From Bacteroidales bacterium (GTDB lineage: Bacteria; Bacteroidota; Bacteroidia; Bacteroidales; Muribaculaceae): a stretch of 13,550 nucleotides of DNA. The notes under the pieces were generated by a model, which did not search any database, was not told the origin of the DNA, and saw only the letters and a program-made list of their open reading frames with translations. The DNA lies in assembly GCA_900752535.1 (NCBI GenBank), contig CAADVV010000236.1:1-13550 (forward strand), in the 5' to 3' direction. The position numbers were made by a program, and so were the translations under genes. Below, piece after piece: positions 6,675 to 13,550 of this stretch (its first letter is position 1; every line of letters begins with the position of its first letter).

Positions 6675-6851
6675 CTAATCGGGTGCACGTATTCTCATGT
6701 AGATAATCCAGCCGGCAATACCCAGTTGAATGCCCACGATGACAAACGTCGCCGTCCAACCGAAGAGTCGGGAACAGAACAGGATATGCAGGGCGCAGGC
6801 GGACAACCCGGACAAATACCCGCAAAGTCGTATCATCACGCGTTTTATCAT
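6675..6851 (-). CDS. Small membrane protein (58 residues)
   Basis: A 58-codon frame from ATG at 6851 to TAG at 6675. The N-terminus is basic (MIKRVMIR). Two hydrophobic helices follow, residues about 9-26 (Cys-rich: C10, C19, C26) and about 33-51 (TFVIVGIQLGIAGWIIYM), and the tail RIRAPD is basic. It begins 11 nt after the stop of the cell-wall hydrolase gene and fits the tight spacing of this operon. The hydrophobic and basic pattern is much better ordered than in the overlapping 71-codon frame (6610-6825), which has no such structure. The family is not recognised. In this context it may be a small inner-membrane partner of the transfer machine or of the hydrolase, which would be a holin-like role if the latter; this is speculative. 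Confidence 0.65.
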   Translation of the reverse strand: MIKRVMIRLCGYLSGLSACALHILFCSRLFGWTATFVIVGIQLGIAGWIIYMRIRAPD

Positions 6852-6862
6852 GACTTTTGGGA

Positions 6863-8410
6863 TTATCTTTTCAGGTTTTCCGATTGTGCCCGTTGTTCGG
6901 ACATTCCCCGTTCAAAGTTCTGCGAAGCCGCCTCCGAGAGGATGACCGTGTTCAGCACTCCGGTCACACGCAGTCGTTTGGCTTCCTCCGAAAGAGAACC
7001 GTCGTTCAGTGTCACCGACAGGCGGCTTAACTCGGCAGAGGTCAGTTCCCGCGATACCTGGACGCTTCCGTTGTCCGCCTGCAGGACAGCCCGTCCGTTT
7101 TCCCCGATCACGAGGTCGCAGGTTTTCATGCCCGGCAGCAGAGTTTTCAGGTCGATACGCCGGCTGTCCATCGCCTCGGAAATGGCCGCCTTTTGTTCTT
7201 CCTCGTTCTTGCTGTCGATTTGCGTTGCCAGCAACATCAGGGAGGTAAAAGCGGTCATGGCCATCTCCACGATAGGGTCGCTACACCCTGACAGTCCCAC
7301 GCCGCTGTCCTCCGAGGAGAGCAGTTTTTTCATCCATGCATCGGACGAAAGGTTTTTGCCGGTGACATTTTCTTCTGTTCCCTTATATCGGGCGAGTAGG
7401 TCGTTTCCGTTATGCAGCACCTGTTGTTTGATGTGGCCTTTTTGGGCGATTTCAGCCAGATAAGCCGCCGAATCGACGTCCCGCTGTGTACCGTCCGCAT
7501 AAATCTGTTTGACACCGAAGTGCAGATGTTCTCCCGTCGTTCGTGTTCCAGTGTTGCCGGATCGACCGAGCTTCTGGCCCGCCTGTACCGTATCACCTGC
7601 CTTTACGGAAATTTCGCCGAGGTGCATGTAGGTACATTGTACCTTGCTGCCGTCCGGACGGACATACTCCACGGTCAGCGACTTACCGCCGGGCGTATCA
7701 TTTTTGCCATTGACAGCAATGACCTTTCCGTCTTTCTCCGTGGCCAAGACCGCATCGCCGTCGCACCGGATGTCGATACCCTTGTGCATACGCTCCTTGC
7801 CGTCTGTCGGATCTTGCCGCATACCGAACGGGGAGGTGACGAATAGAAATTCTTTCCGTTCCACCGGAAACGAATAGTCCACTGCATTTCCGGCTTCCCG
7901 GAGCGGGTTCTCTTCCACACCGAACCGCTTTCCCTGCGCTTCCATCTCCTGCATGACCTGACGGTCGTACTTTTGCAGCCCGTTCTGCTCGATGATACGT
8001 TGCAGGCTGTCGGCATAATGCCCGCCCGTGGCATAGCCCGCCTTTTCGAGGCCCTGCGCCCAGCCTTTGTAGTCGTCGGGAGAGAGCGAGAAACAGCGGG
8101 CATAGCGGCTGTTCTCTTTCAGGAAGCGTGAGTGGTGCTCATACGAATCGCCCACGCTGTCGTAACTGCAGAACTTCTCGTTCGGCTTGTCATCGGAATA
8201 CAGGCCGTACCGGCCACCCCCGGCAATCCATTCGGGCGTGGCCTTGATACCGAAGTGGTTGTTCTCATTCTGCGCCAAACGGCTCTGTCCGTTGGAACTT
8301 TCCAGTATGCCCTGTGCCAGCGTCACGGAGGCCGGAATGCCGTACCGCCGCATCTGTTCCATCGCATAGTCTGCATATTGTTCCGTATATTCTTGATTCT
8401 TGTTTGCCAT
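6863..8410 (-). CDS. Bifunctional cell-wall hydrolase: glucosaminidase plus M23 endopeptidase
   Basis: 515 residues. Residues about 8-150 form a FlgJ/LytG-type glucosaminidase domain: PASVTLAQGILESSNGQS with the likely catalytic Glu37, NNHFGIKA, the Y-D-S-x-x-x-S-Y motif, and a GYATGGHYADSL motif near the end. Residues about 183-315 are an M23 (LytM) peptidase with every zinc/catalytic position visible: H209 and D213 in MHKGID, H263 in YMHLG, and H295/H297 in GEHLHFG. A moderately hydrophobic stretch lies near 370-395. The last 80 residues resemble the C-terminus of the 601-residue protein. It probably opens peptidoglycan glycan strands and cross-links for assembly of the mating channel, the VirB1-like task. 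No N-terminal signal peptide is seen, so export must be by another route. It begins 4 nt after the stop of the 777-codon gene. Confidence 0.9.
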   Translation of the reverse strand: MANKNQEYTEQYADYAMEQMRRYGIPASVTLAQGILESSNGQSRLAQNENNHFGIKATPEWIAGGGRYGLYSDDKPNEKFCSYDSVGDSYEHHSRFLKENSRYARCFSLSPDDYKGWAQGLEKAGYATGGHYADSLQRIIEQNGLQKYDRQVMQEMEAQGKRFGVEENPLREAGNAVDYSFPVERKEFLFVTSPFGMRQDPTDGKERMHKGIDIRCDGDAVLATEKDGKVIAVNGKNDTPGGKSLTVEYVRPDGSKVQCTYMHLGEISVKAGDTVQAGQKLGRSGNTGTRTTGEHLHFGVKQIYADGTQRDVDSAAYLAEIAQKGHIKQQVLHNGNDLLARYKGTEENVTGKNLSSDAWMKKLLSSEDSGVGLSGCSDPIVEMAMTAFTSLMLLATQIDSKNEEEQKAAISEAMDSRRIDLKTLLPGMKTCDLVIGENGRAVLQADNGSVQVSRELTSAELSRLSVTLNDGSLSEEAKRLRVTGVLNTVILSEAASQNFERGMSEQRAQSENLKR

Positions 8411-8414
8411 ATTT

Positions 8415-10748
8415 CTACCTCCTCATGGTTGGACGTTGTTCGTTCTCTTCGTCGGTTGTTTCTGCAGGCCCGTTTTGCTGTGCCTTAGACATGCCGTCAC
8501 AATCCATCACGTATGCCCGTAGCGCATGAATTTGCTGCCTTGTTTCCTCATTGTCATGCTCGAATACCAATATGATTTTGTTTGCATCATACGGAACGCG
8601 TTCTTTACTCGGAGGCAGGTTCAGTTCGTTCGCAATGGTCTCCGCATCATATATGGAAGCGTAATAGTTGTTCCCGTGTTTGAAAAGGACGACCGCTTCC
8701 GGTTGTTCCTCTTTGATTTTCTCGTATTTGTCATACAGTTGTTCCGGTATATCTTTTATGGACAACTCTTTTAGGGATGAACCGGTTTTCTGGGATTCCC
8801 CGGCGGTTTGTTTAGGATTCTTGTCTTTATCCTGCTGCTGGGTATCCTCTTCTCCTTGTTTCTTTCCGGCACTCTCTTCCTGCGTCTGTCCTTTGCGCAG
8901 GATGTCGGCGAAAAGCGTGGCCGCCAGATGGCATTTGTATTTGGCACGGTCCTCCGCCACCCACATGCGCTGCCATTGTTGCCGGGTGACGCTTCGGGGT
9001 TGTAATTTCTTTCCGTCGATGGTAGCCACGCACAGAGTCCCTTCTTGTTTGGTCTTGAACACGGACACACGCTGAATCCGGTTCAGGTCGATGTCCTGCG
9101 CCCCGCTGCTGAACAGGTCCACTTTCAGGTCGGGTTGTGTTTCCGCCAGCGTATAATACTTGTGCGCCAGCTCCATGCGTACATTTTCGATATTGTCCAT
9201 TGACTGTTTGAGTGTGGAGAAGAAGCGGTTCAGGTCGTCCTTGTCGGGATAGATACTGTACCCGCTCTGATGTTCGGGTTTCAGATACAGTGCCCAGCGG
9301 TTCTTGTCGTCCTGAATCATCTGTACTTGGTCGAAGCCGATTTCGTCCGCCCGTTTGACCGCAGGCGTTACGTCCAGTGTGGAAAGCATCTCCAGCGCCC
9401 AGTTCTTCAGCCGGGCCAGTGACACCTGTTTTTGGGCGAAATAAGTATCATCGGGCCTGTACCCCCATGCGCCGTCAGGATTGAAGAAACGCACGTTTTC
9501 GATCCCTTCCCTTCGCAAAGCCCTGCCGATACGGGCCTTGTTCATGCCCGGCACTTCATTGTCCACTTCCGGCGACGCACCGGCAGGGAGGATCACGTCC
9601 GCCGATTTCGAGGACGGGGCGATGACGATGACAATGGTCTTGTCCTCCTTGTTCGGGTGTTTCCGGATCTCGTCAGCTACATAGAAATGCTTGGGTAACT
9701 GCTCCTGCATGTCCGAGGTCTGCCGGCGGTTGCGCATCGTGGCATATTCGATTTTCTCGCCCCGTTCTGCCTTATGGATTACTTCGAGGGCGTTGTTCAC
9801 GTCGCTTTCGAGGGCGTCCATCAGGTTGGGGTTCTCCTTGAGTTCCCGGTTCCAGTAGTCCACCAGTTCAAGGCTTTTGTCGGACAGACGGGCGGGCAGT
9901 CCCAATTCCAGCATTTTGATTCCCGAAGCCACCTCCACGATTAGCCGTTCCTGTTTGAGGGCATCTTCCGAGGGACCCATACCGTTTTTCATCACCATGC
10001 CTTCACGGGCCAGCCGTTGCTGGTGTCCCGTGGCACTTACGATTTGCCGCAGTGCCTCCTGTACATAATCGTTGTAGTGTCCGAAATCCCGTTGGCGCGG
10101 CATATAGACCGCATCGCGGTCTGTCTCGTAATGGGGCATTCCGCTTCCGTCCGAACGCACGGGCACGAGATTGTCCCGCATTTTCAGCAGGAAGTCGTTG
10201 AAACGGATATGCAATCGCCGTTCGTCGGCCTCGGAATATCCCCGTTCCACAGCACTGCCGTCTTTCAGCAATACCATATCGTATTCCTCCTTATCCACGT
10301 AAGGCAGTGTCGTTTGGTCGATATTGAAAAGTGTGCGGATCTCCCGGTTATGTATGCCCTTGTACTGTTTCTGCACCTCCTCGTCCAGTTTCAGATAGGC
10401 GTCCCGGCTGATGATGTCCTCCGGATTGTTGCGATGGACGTACTTATTCCAGTTGTAGAACAGGAACGGGACTCCCTGCTCGTGCTCACGGACAGATGTG
10501 CCGCGAGCCTTGGCATCGCTGTAAAGGGTGAACAGGTTGGTCTTGCACCCGTTCCGGTCCGAATGCAAGGCCATGAACAACCCGTTGAACGGGCTGACGG
10601 CGACACCGCGCGGGTAGAATTTTGGAAAACCTTTGCCAGCGGCGTTGAGCCAGTGGCCTCCGGCGTTCGATGCTTCGTTCAAAGCCGTGGAGAGTAACTC
10701 TATCTGTCGCTCCTCTGCATTCTTTTCTATCTGCGATTTCTCTTTCAT
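8415..10748 (-). CDS. ArdC-like polyvalent protein with degenerate zincin and MutS-I-like C-terminus
   Basis: 777 residues. Residues about 25-160 align by eye with the ArdC N-terminal domain of the 558-residue protein downstream: YPRGVAVSPFNGLFMAL against WPRNLSGREYNGLNALM, and YLKLDEEVQKQYKGI..FNIDQTTL against YKKLSDEEKAQYNVY..FNVAQTNL. Residues about 213-285 correspond to the zincin domain, but HEMVHSTG is replaced by RQIVSATG, so the zinc-binding and catalytic His/Glu are lost; only the third-ligand position is kept (Glu272). A middle region (about 330-650) has no recognised domain. After a charged linker, residues about 668-755 (YEKIKEEQPEAVVLFKHGNNYY, then DAETIANELNL) look like MutS domain I. 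It is probably a non-catalytic DNA-binding or adaptor relative of ArdC. Start ATG at 10748; the 601-codon gene stops 32 nt upstream. Confidence 0.78.
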   Translation of the reverse strand: MKEKSQIEKNAEERQIELLSTALNEASNAGGHWLNAAGKGFPKFYPRGVAVSPFNGLFMALHSDRNGCKTNLFTLYSDAKARGTSVREHEQGVPFLFYNWNKYVHRNNPEDIISRDAYLKLDEEVQKQYKGIHNREIRTLFNIDQTTLPYVDKEEYDMVLLKDGSAVERGYSEADERRLHIRFNDFLLKMRDNLVPVRSDGSGMPHYETDRDAVYMPRQRDFGHYNDYVQEALRQIVSATGHQQRLAREGMVMKNGMGPSEDALKQERLIVEVASGIKMLELGLPARLSDKSLELVDYWNRELKENPNLMDALESDVNNALEVIHKAERGEKIEYATMRNRRQTSDMQEQLPKHFYVADEIRKHPNKEDKTIVIVIAPSSKSADVILPAGASPEVDNEVPGMNKARIGRALRREGIENVRFFNPDGAWGYRPDDTYFAQKQVSLARLKNWALEMLSTLDVTPAVKRADEIGFDQVQMIQDDKNRWALYLKPEHQSGYSIYPDKDDLNRFFSTLKQSMDNIENVRMELAHKYYTLAETQPDLKVDLFSSGAQDIDLNRIQRVSVFKTKQEGTLCVATIDGKKLQPRSVTRQQWQRMWVAEDRAKYKCHLAATLFADILRKGQTQEESAGKKQGEEDTQQQDKDKNPKQTAGESQKTGSSLKELSIKDIPEQLYDKYEKIKEEQPEAVVLFKHGNNYYASIYDAETIANELNLPPSKERVPYDANKIILVFEHDNEETRQQIHALRAYVMDCDGMSKAQQNGPAETTDEENEQRPTMRR

Positions 10749-10780
10749 ATTCCAAAATTTTTGTCGGTTACAAGATGGGA

Positions 10781-12586
10781 TTACTGGATGCCCCGTGTCC
10801 GCACGATAGTCTCCTGTTGTCCGTTGTCATAGTTCTGCGAAGCCATCTGGCGGAGACGGTCGCTTTGGACGAGCACGGCATTGGCCAGCGTGTTCAGCGG
10901 CAAGGCACCGGCACGGTAGGCATCCGCCACCGTGGAATTAAGCTGCACCGTGCAGGGCACGTGGTCTATCGTGGCAATAAGGGTATTGCCTTGCAGTACC
11001 GGATTCACAATACGTGGATTGAGCGGCTCATCGGGATAGCGTCTGTACTGCACCTTTTTGTCGGTCGTGGCCACATTTCCGTTTCTCTCCGTCCTTTCTT
11101 TTCCCAGTGCCTCATGTCCCGCCTTGTTCAGCAGGTTCGCACCACCCAAGCCGATAAGCAACATCTTCAGCATCGGATTCTTGACGAATATGCCCGCCAC
11201 GATACTCGCTATCGGCAGCAGGTTTTCTTTCAGTCCCAGCGATTGCGTCTTGCCTGTGAATATACCCAATAGCATGTCTGGCAGCATGGCCAACACACTG
11301 CCCGGATTACTCATGACTTCGCTGAAACCTTCCAGTCCGAGGAAACGGGTCAGTCCATCCCAACCGTTCTCGTTGGTCTGTATGGTCTGCGGTTCTTGTC
11401 CGGATGGCTCTTCCCGTATCGTTTTCTCGGTGGAGACCGTGGAAACCTGCACTTCTTTCGCCTCTTTTTCCCTCTGTTCGGATTCCTGACCGGCTTGTTC
11501 CGTTTCGGTTTTCCCTCTTTCCAAGTCTTGCAGATAGGCTTCCTCCTGTCCGGGAGCGACCACCATCGGCACATCTTTATACCGTTCCGCCCGCTTCCGT
11601 TCTTCCCCGGCAGTTTCTTCCCGCCACGGCATATTTATACTGTCTGTTTTCCACCAATCCATAAAATCGAATGTTATAATCGGTATCTTTTTCTGTAACT
11701 CTCCGTTGGCTTCGGCCAAGAGTGTGTTTTCTTTGGGTGGAATCGCCGCTGCTTCCTTACGGAATCCCTCGAACACATTGCTTTCGCTGCCGAACACCCC
11801 CTTGCTGATACACTCCTCTGCAGAGAGCGTCTGTGTCTCTTCTGCCCCGAAGTGATCGGCAACGGCCGAGATGGCTGTATCCGCTCCGATGAACCGTGCG
11901 AAGCTCGCCCACGAACCTGCACCGCCCAGCATGACGGTATCGGCTGAAGCCCCCAACACCCAACCTGCTCCTTTTTCCAACTTGCTCGGACGATAGGCGG
12001 CCTCTCCGCGCTTCTCTATCTCTTCGGCCAGCGGCGAGCGGCTCAACGCCTGAGGCAACCCCAACAGGCTCGATTCAGCCGCTTTGCGGATGATGTAGTC
12101 CGCCGAGGATTTGGGCATACGTTCCTTCACCAGATGGTCTATCATCAGTTGCTCCACGCGGTAGTCCACGAAAGCGTAGGCGAGGTCACAGCCCAATTCC
12201 TGCGACAGTTCGTCGTAACGCTCGCGTCCGACTTCCTGCACGACGGTATCGCGCCACTCGCCGGCCATGTAGGCGAGATCGTGCTGTATTTCCTCCGACG
12301 AGAGAATCCGTTCCTTGCACATCCCGATGTAGTCTTCGGTTGTCTTGGAGTTCCATTCTCCCGTTACCTTGAGTGTTTGGTACGGGTCGGAGAGCGGTTG
12401 GCCCGCCGACGCCATCATGCCGAGTATGCCGCCTATGGAGGTCGAATACTCCTTCATTTCCTCGCCCTGCTTCTCGGTCAGGTAGGTTTGCGTCTGCGTC
12501 ATGACGGGGACGAGATGATGGCGGAAATAACTGCCCATGAGGGTCTCTATTTCCGCAAACCTCCTGCTATGTTTGATTTCGTCCAT
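10781..12586 (-). CDS. Conjugative-element protein with C-terminal hydrophobic cluster, function unknown
   Basis: 601 residues, family not recognised. Residues 1-200 are helical and charged. About 206-245 is a Gly/Ala-rich stretch (KGAGWVLGASADTVMLGGAG) that could pack against a membrane. About 330-420 is a strongly charged, Glu/Lys-rich linker. About 431-488 holds three hydrophobic segments (VLAMLPDMLLGIF, LLPIASIVAGIFV, MLKMLLIGLGGANLL), suggesting membrane insertion. About 524-590 is a small beta/alpha module ending in the NAVLVQSDRLRQMASQNYDNG motif, matched in the hydrolase encoded two genes downstream. No signal peptide or catalytic motif is seen. It starts 15 nt after the upstream gene's distal stop (12602). 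By context it belongs to the transfer apparatus or to modification of donor or recipient; the role is unknown. Confidence 0.75.
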   Translation of the reverse strand: MDEIKHSRRFAEIETLMGSYFRHHLVPVMTQTQTYLTEKQGEEMKEYSTSIGGILGMMASAGQPLSDPYQTLKVTGEWNSKTTEDYIGMCKERILSSEEIQHDLAYMAGEWRDTVVQEVGRERYDELSQELGCDLAYAFVDYRVEQLMIDHLVKERMPKSSADYIIRKAAESSLLGLPQALSRSPLAEEIEKRGEAAYRPSKLEKGAGWVLGASADTVMLGGAGSWASFARFIGADTAISAVADHFGAEETQTLSAEECISKGVFGSESNVFEGFRKEAAAIPPKENTLLAEANGELQKKIPIITFDFMDWWKTDSINMPWREETAGEERKRAERYKDVPMVVAPGQEEAYLQDLERGKTETEQAGQESEQREKEAKEVQVSTVSTEKTIREEPSGQEPQTIQTNENGWDGLTRFLGLEGFSEVMSNPGSVLAMLPDMLLGIFTGKTQSLGLKENLLPIASIVAGIFVKNPMLKMLLIGLGGANLLNKAGHEALGKERTERNGNVATTDKKVQYRRYPDEPLNPRIVNPVLQGNTLIATIDHVPCTVQLNSTVADAYRAGALPLNTLANAVLVQSDRLRQMASQNYDNGQQETIVRTRGIQ

Positions 12587-12601
12587 ATAATCAATATCTT
12601 T

Positions 12602-13550
12602 CTATATCATGTTTATCTGTTTCAGCAGTTGTTCCTTCGTTTGTTCGATGGCGTTGTGGTACACTTCCATTTGCTTGGGGAAGAACTCTTCGAGCCATGC
12701 ATCTTTTTCGATACGGTCTTGAATGAAGCGTACCGCCTGTTCCCGTTCGATTTCCACCGAGGCTTCCCCTTCCTCCCGGTTGTTGAACCATGCTTTCGTC
12801 CACCAGCGGACTCCGGCGCGGTCGGGATAGACGGAGACAATCCTCGATATGTCGAAGCTCTGGATGTCGATGTCCAGCTCCGCCAGCGGGTCGATGAGTC
12901 CGCAGCCCGCTACAGCTTCGTCATGAAGTTTTTTTTTACCTCGCCGCCCATTGTGGAGAGGTACACCTCATGCCGCAGGGCAAGGTAGTTCAGAAAATCC
13001 GCTATCAGCAGGTTCTGAACTTTGCAGGCAAGCGGCATGGCTTTGCGCCCCAGTCCGAGGGGATTGGCTATGCTCGGCATCTGCTCGTAGAAATACTCTT
13101 TCATCGCTCCCATCGTGAAGATGTGGCGTAGCGACTGTTCCGTATGTGCGGGCACCGTGTACGTTCCCCGTTGCAAATCCTCCATGTAAAGCGGCAGAAA
13201 GCGGAACATCAGCTCTTCTATTTCCCTTTGGTCCTTCTCGTAGTCGTTTTTTACTCCCGTTTCCGCATCGTAAAAACCTGCCGTGCCGTTATCCCCGGCT
13301 TCCTGCAAAGCCTTGATGTTGCCGTACAACATGGTCAGGAACTCTATCGGGTTCAGTTCCTCACCCTTGAATTTGACTTCTATATGCAGCCGTTCACCGC
13401 TCAAAGCCACCGTTTGTCCGGCTTTCACCCGCTGTCCGAATTGGGCGAACACATTCGACAGATGACCGTATGTCACCTCGTACCCGCCGTAACCGACTGG
13501 CTGGCAAATGCCGTCTACCGGGTCGTCTCCCACGCCCGACGCGATGACGC
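12602..13550 (-). CDS. M23-type peptidase protein, 5' end outside window, frame broken at A9 run
   Basis: The gene enters from the right edge. Its first visible part is the second half of an M23/LytM peptidase domain: YGGYEVTYGHLSNVFAQFGQ with the YxHL motif, V-K-A-G-Q-T-V-A-L-S-G, and RLHIEVKFKG with the last His. The first H-x-x-x-D motif would lie outside the window. A helical region follows. The frame that carries the M23 domain ends at TAG 12910-12912, 11 codons after nine A. The -1 frame continues from CTT at 12928 for 108 clearly coding codons (LIDPLAELDIDIQSFDISRIV, W-W-T-K-A-W-F, and a charged coiled-coil-like tail) to TAG at 12602, 15 nt before the next gene. One polypeptide is made if the ribosome or polymerase slips, or if the true run is ten A. 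I read it as one gene whose frame is broken at 12929-12937. Confidence 0.8.
12885..12937 (-). promoter_or_regulatory. Candidate -1 frameshift site with downstream hairpin
   Basis: On the minus strand the run of nine A followed by C gives the heptamer A-AAA-AAC in the correct phase of the upstream frame, a canonical X-XXY-YYZ slippery site. A -1 slip restores the long downstream frame. Sixteen nt further on, AGCGGG (12911-12906) can pair with CCCGCT (12890-12885) around a 15-nt loop. The spacing is longer than usual for a stimulator. The same run could act by transcriptional slippage, or be a true or artefactual one-base deletion. Confidence 0.5.

Noticed and set aside
6610..6825. 71-codon minus-strand frame overlapping the 58-codon membrane protein
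   Set aside because: The product is Arg-rich with no ordered hydrophobic pattern; the 58-codon frame covers the same DNA with two clean membrane helices. Only its last 16 codons could be a separate micro-ORF.
10017..10697. Plus-strand open frame (226 codons) opposite the 777-codon gene
   Set aside because: It is antisense to a gene that aligns with ArdC; composition is His/Val/Leu-rich without domain features.
12591..12803. 70-codon minus-strand frame before the 601-codon gene
   Set aside because: It is out of phase with the continuation of the M23 gene, which covers the same DNA with a better coding pattern (W-W-T-K-A-W-F, charged helices).
12134..12988. Plus-strand open frame (284 codons) spanning the frame-break region
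   Set aside because: It is antisense to the 601-codon gene and the M23 gene tail, both supported by coding pattern and spacing; no recognisable domain or promoter.
1..13550. CRISPR array, tRNA, rRNA, insertion sequence or integrase
   Set aside because: I saw no regularly spaced repeats, no cloverleaf or CCA end, no rRNA-like sequence and no transposase or recombinase motif on either strand.

Overview
The window looks like a piece of a gut Bacteroidales chromosome (Bacteroides, Parabacteroides or a relative). The support is Bacteroidetes-type promoters (TTTG, about 20 bp, TAnnTTTG), lipoproteins whose cysteine is followed by an acidic surface-export signal, DUF4465 and PKD-like surface lipoproteins behind a cobalamin riboswitch, and an ArdC/SSB/cell-wall-hydrolase operon typical of Bacteroidetes conjugative elements. 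I cannot name the species.

Left part (1-3375, minus strand): a vitamin B12-responsive surface-lipoprotein operon. A promoter near 3367-3374 leads into a cobalamin riboswitch (about 3190-3358), an intrinsic terminator (3067-3101), a DUF4465-like lipoprotein, a second intrinsic hairpin (2066-2099), a 593-residue PKD-repeat lipoprotein, and the first 82 codons of a third lipoprotein that runs off the left edge. These are probably outer-surface corrinoid-capture proteins working with a BtuB-type transporter that is not in the window.

Middle (3376-4283): an AT-rich intergenic stretch with a perfect 10-bp inverted repeat, then a plus-strand toxin-antitoxin operon (RelE/Gp49-like toxin followed by an Xre-family antitoxin, overlapping by 4 nt). 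Its promoter has an embedded palindrome that is a likely operator. A strong 14-bp hairpin with T-tracts on both sides ends this operon and the convergent operon from the right.

Right part (4305-13550, minus strand): one long, tightly packed operon of a conjugative or integrative element. In transcription order it holds an M23-type peptidase protein with a reading-frame break at a run of nine A, a 601-residue protein with a hydrophobic cluster, a 777-residue ArdC-like protein that has lost its zinc motif and ends in a MutS-domain-I-like segment, a glucosaminidase plus M23 peptidase protein, a 58-residue membrane protein, a tandem OB-fold SSB-like protein, and an intact ArdC antirestriction/zincin protein. 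Together these would open the cell wall for the transfer machine and protect incoming single-stranded DNA.

Most notable are the frame break at a canonical -1 slippery heptamer, the active/inactive ArdC pair in one operon, a possible terminator/antiterminator switch after the riboswitch, and a B12-scavenging operon beside a transfer operon, which suggests mobile B12-uptake cargo.
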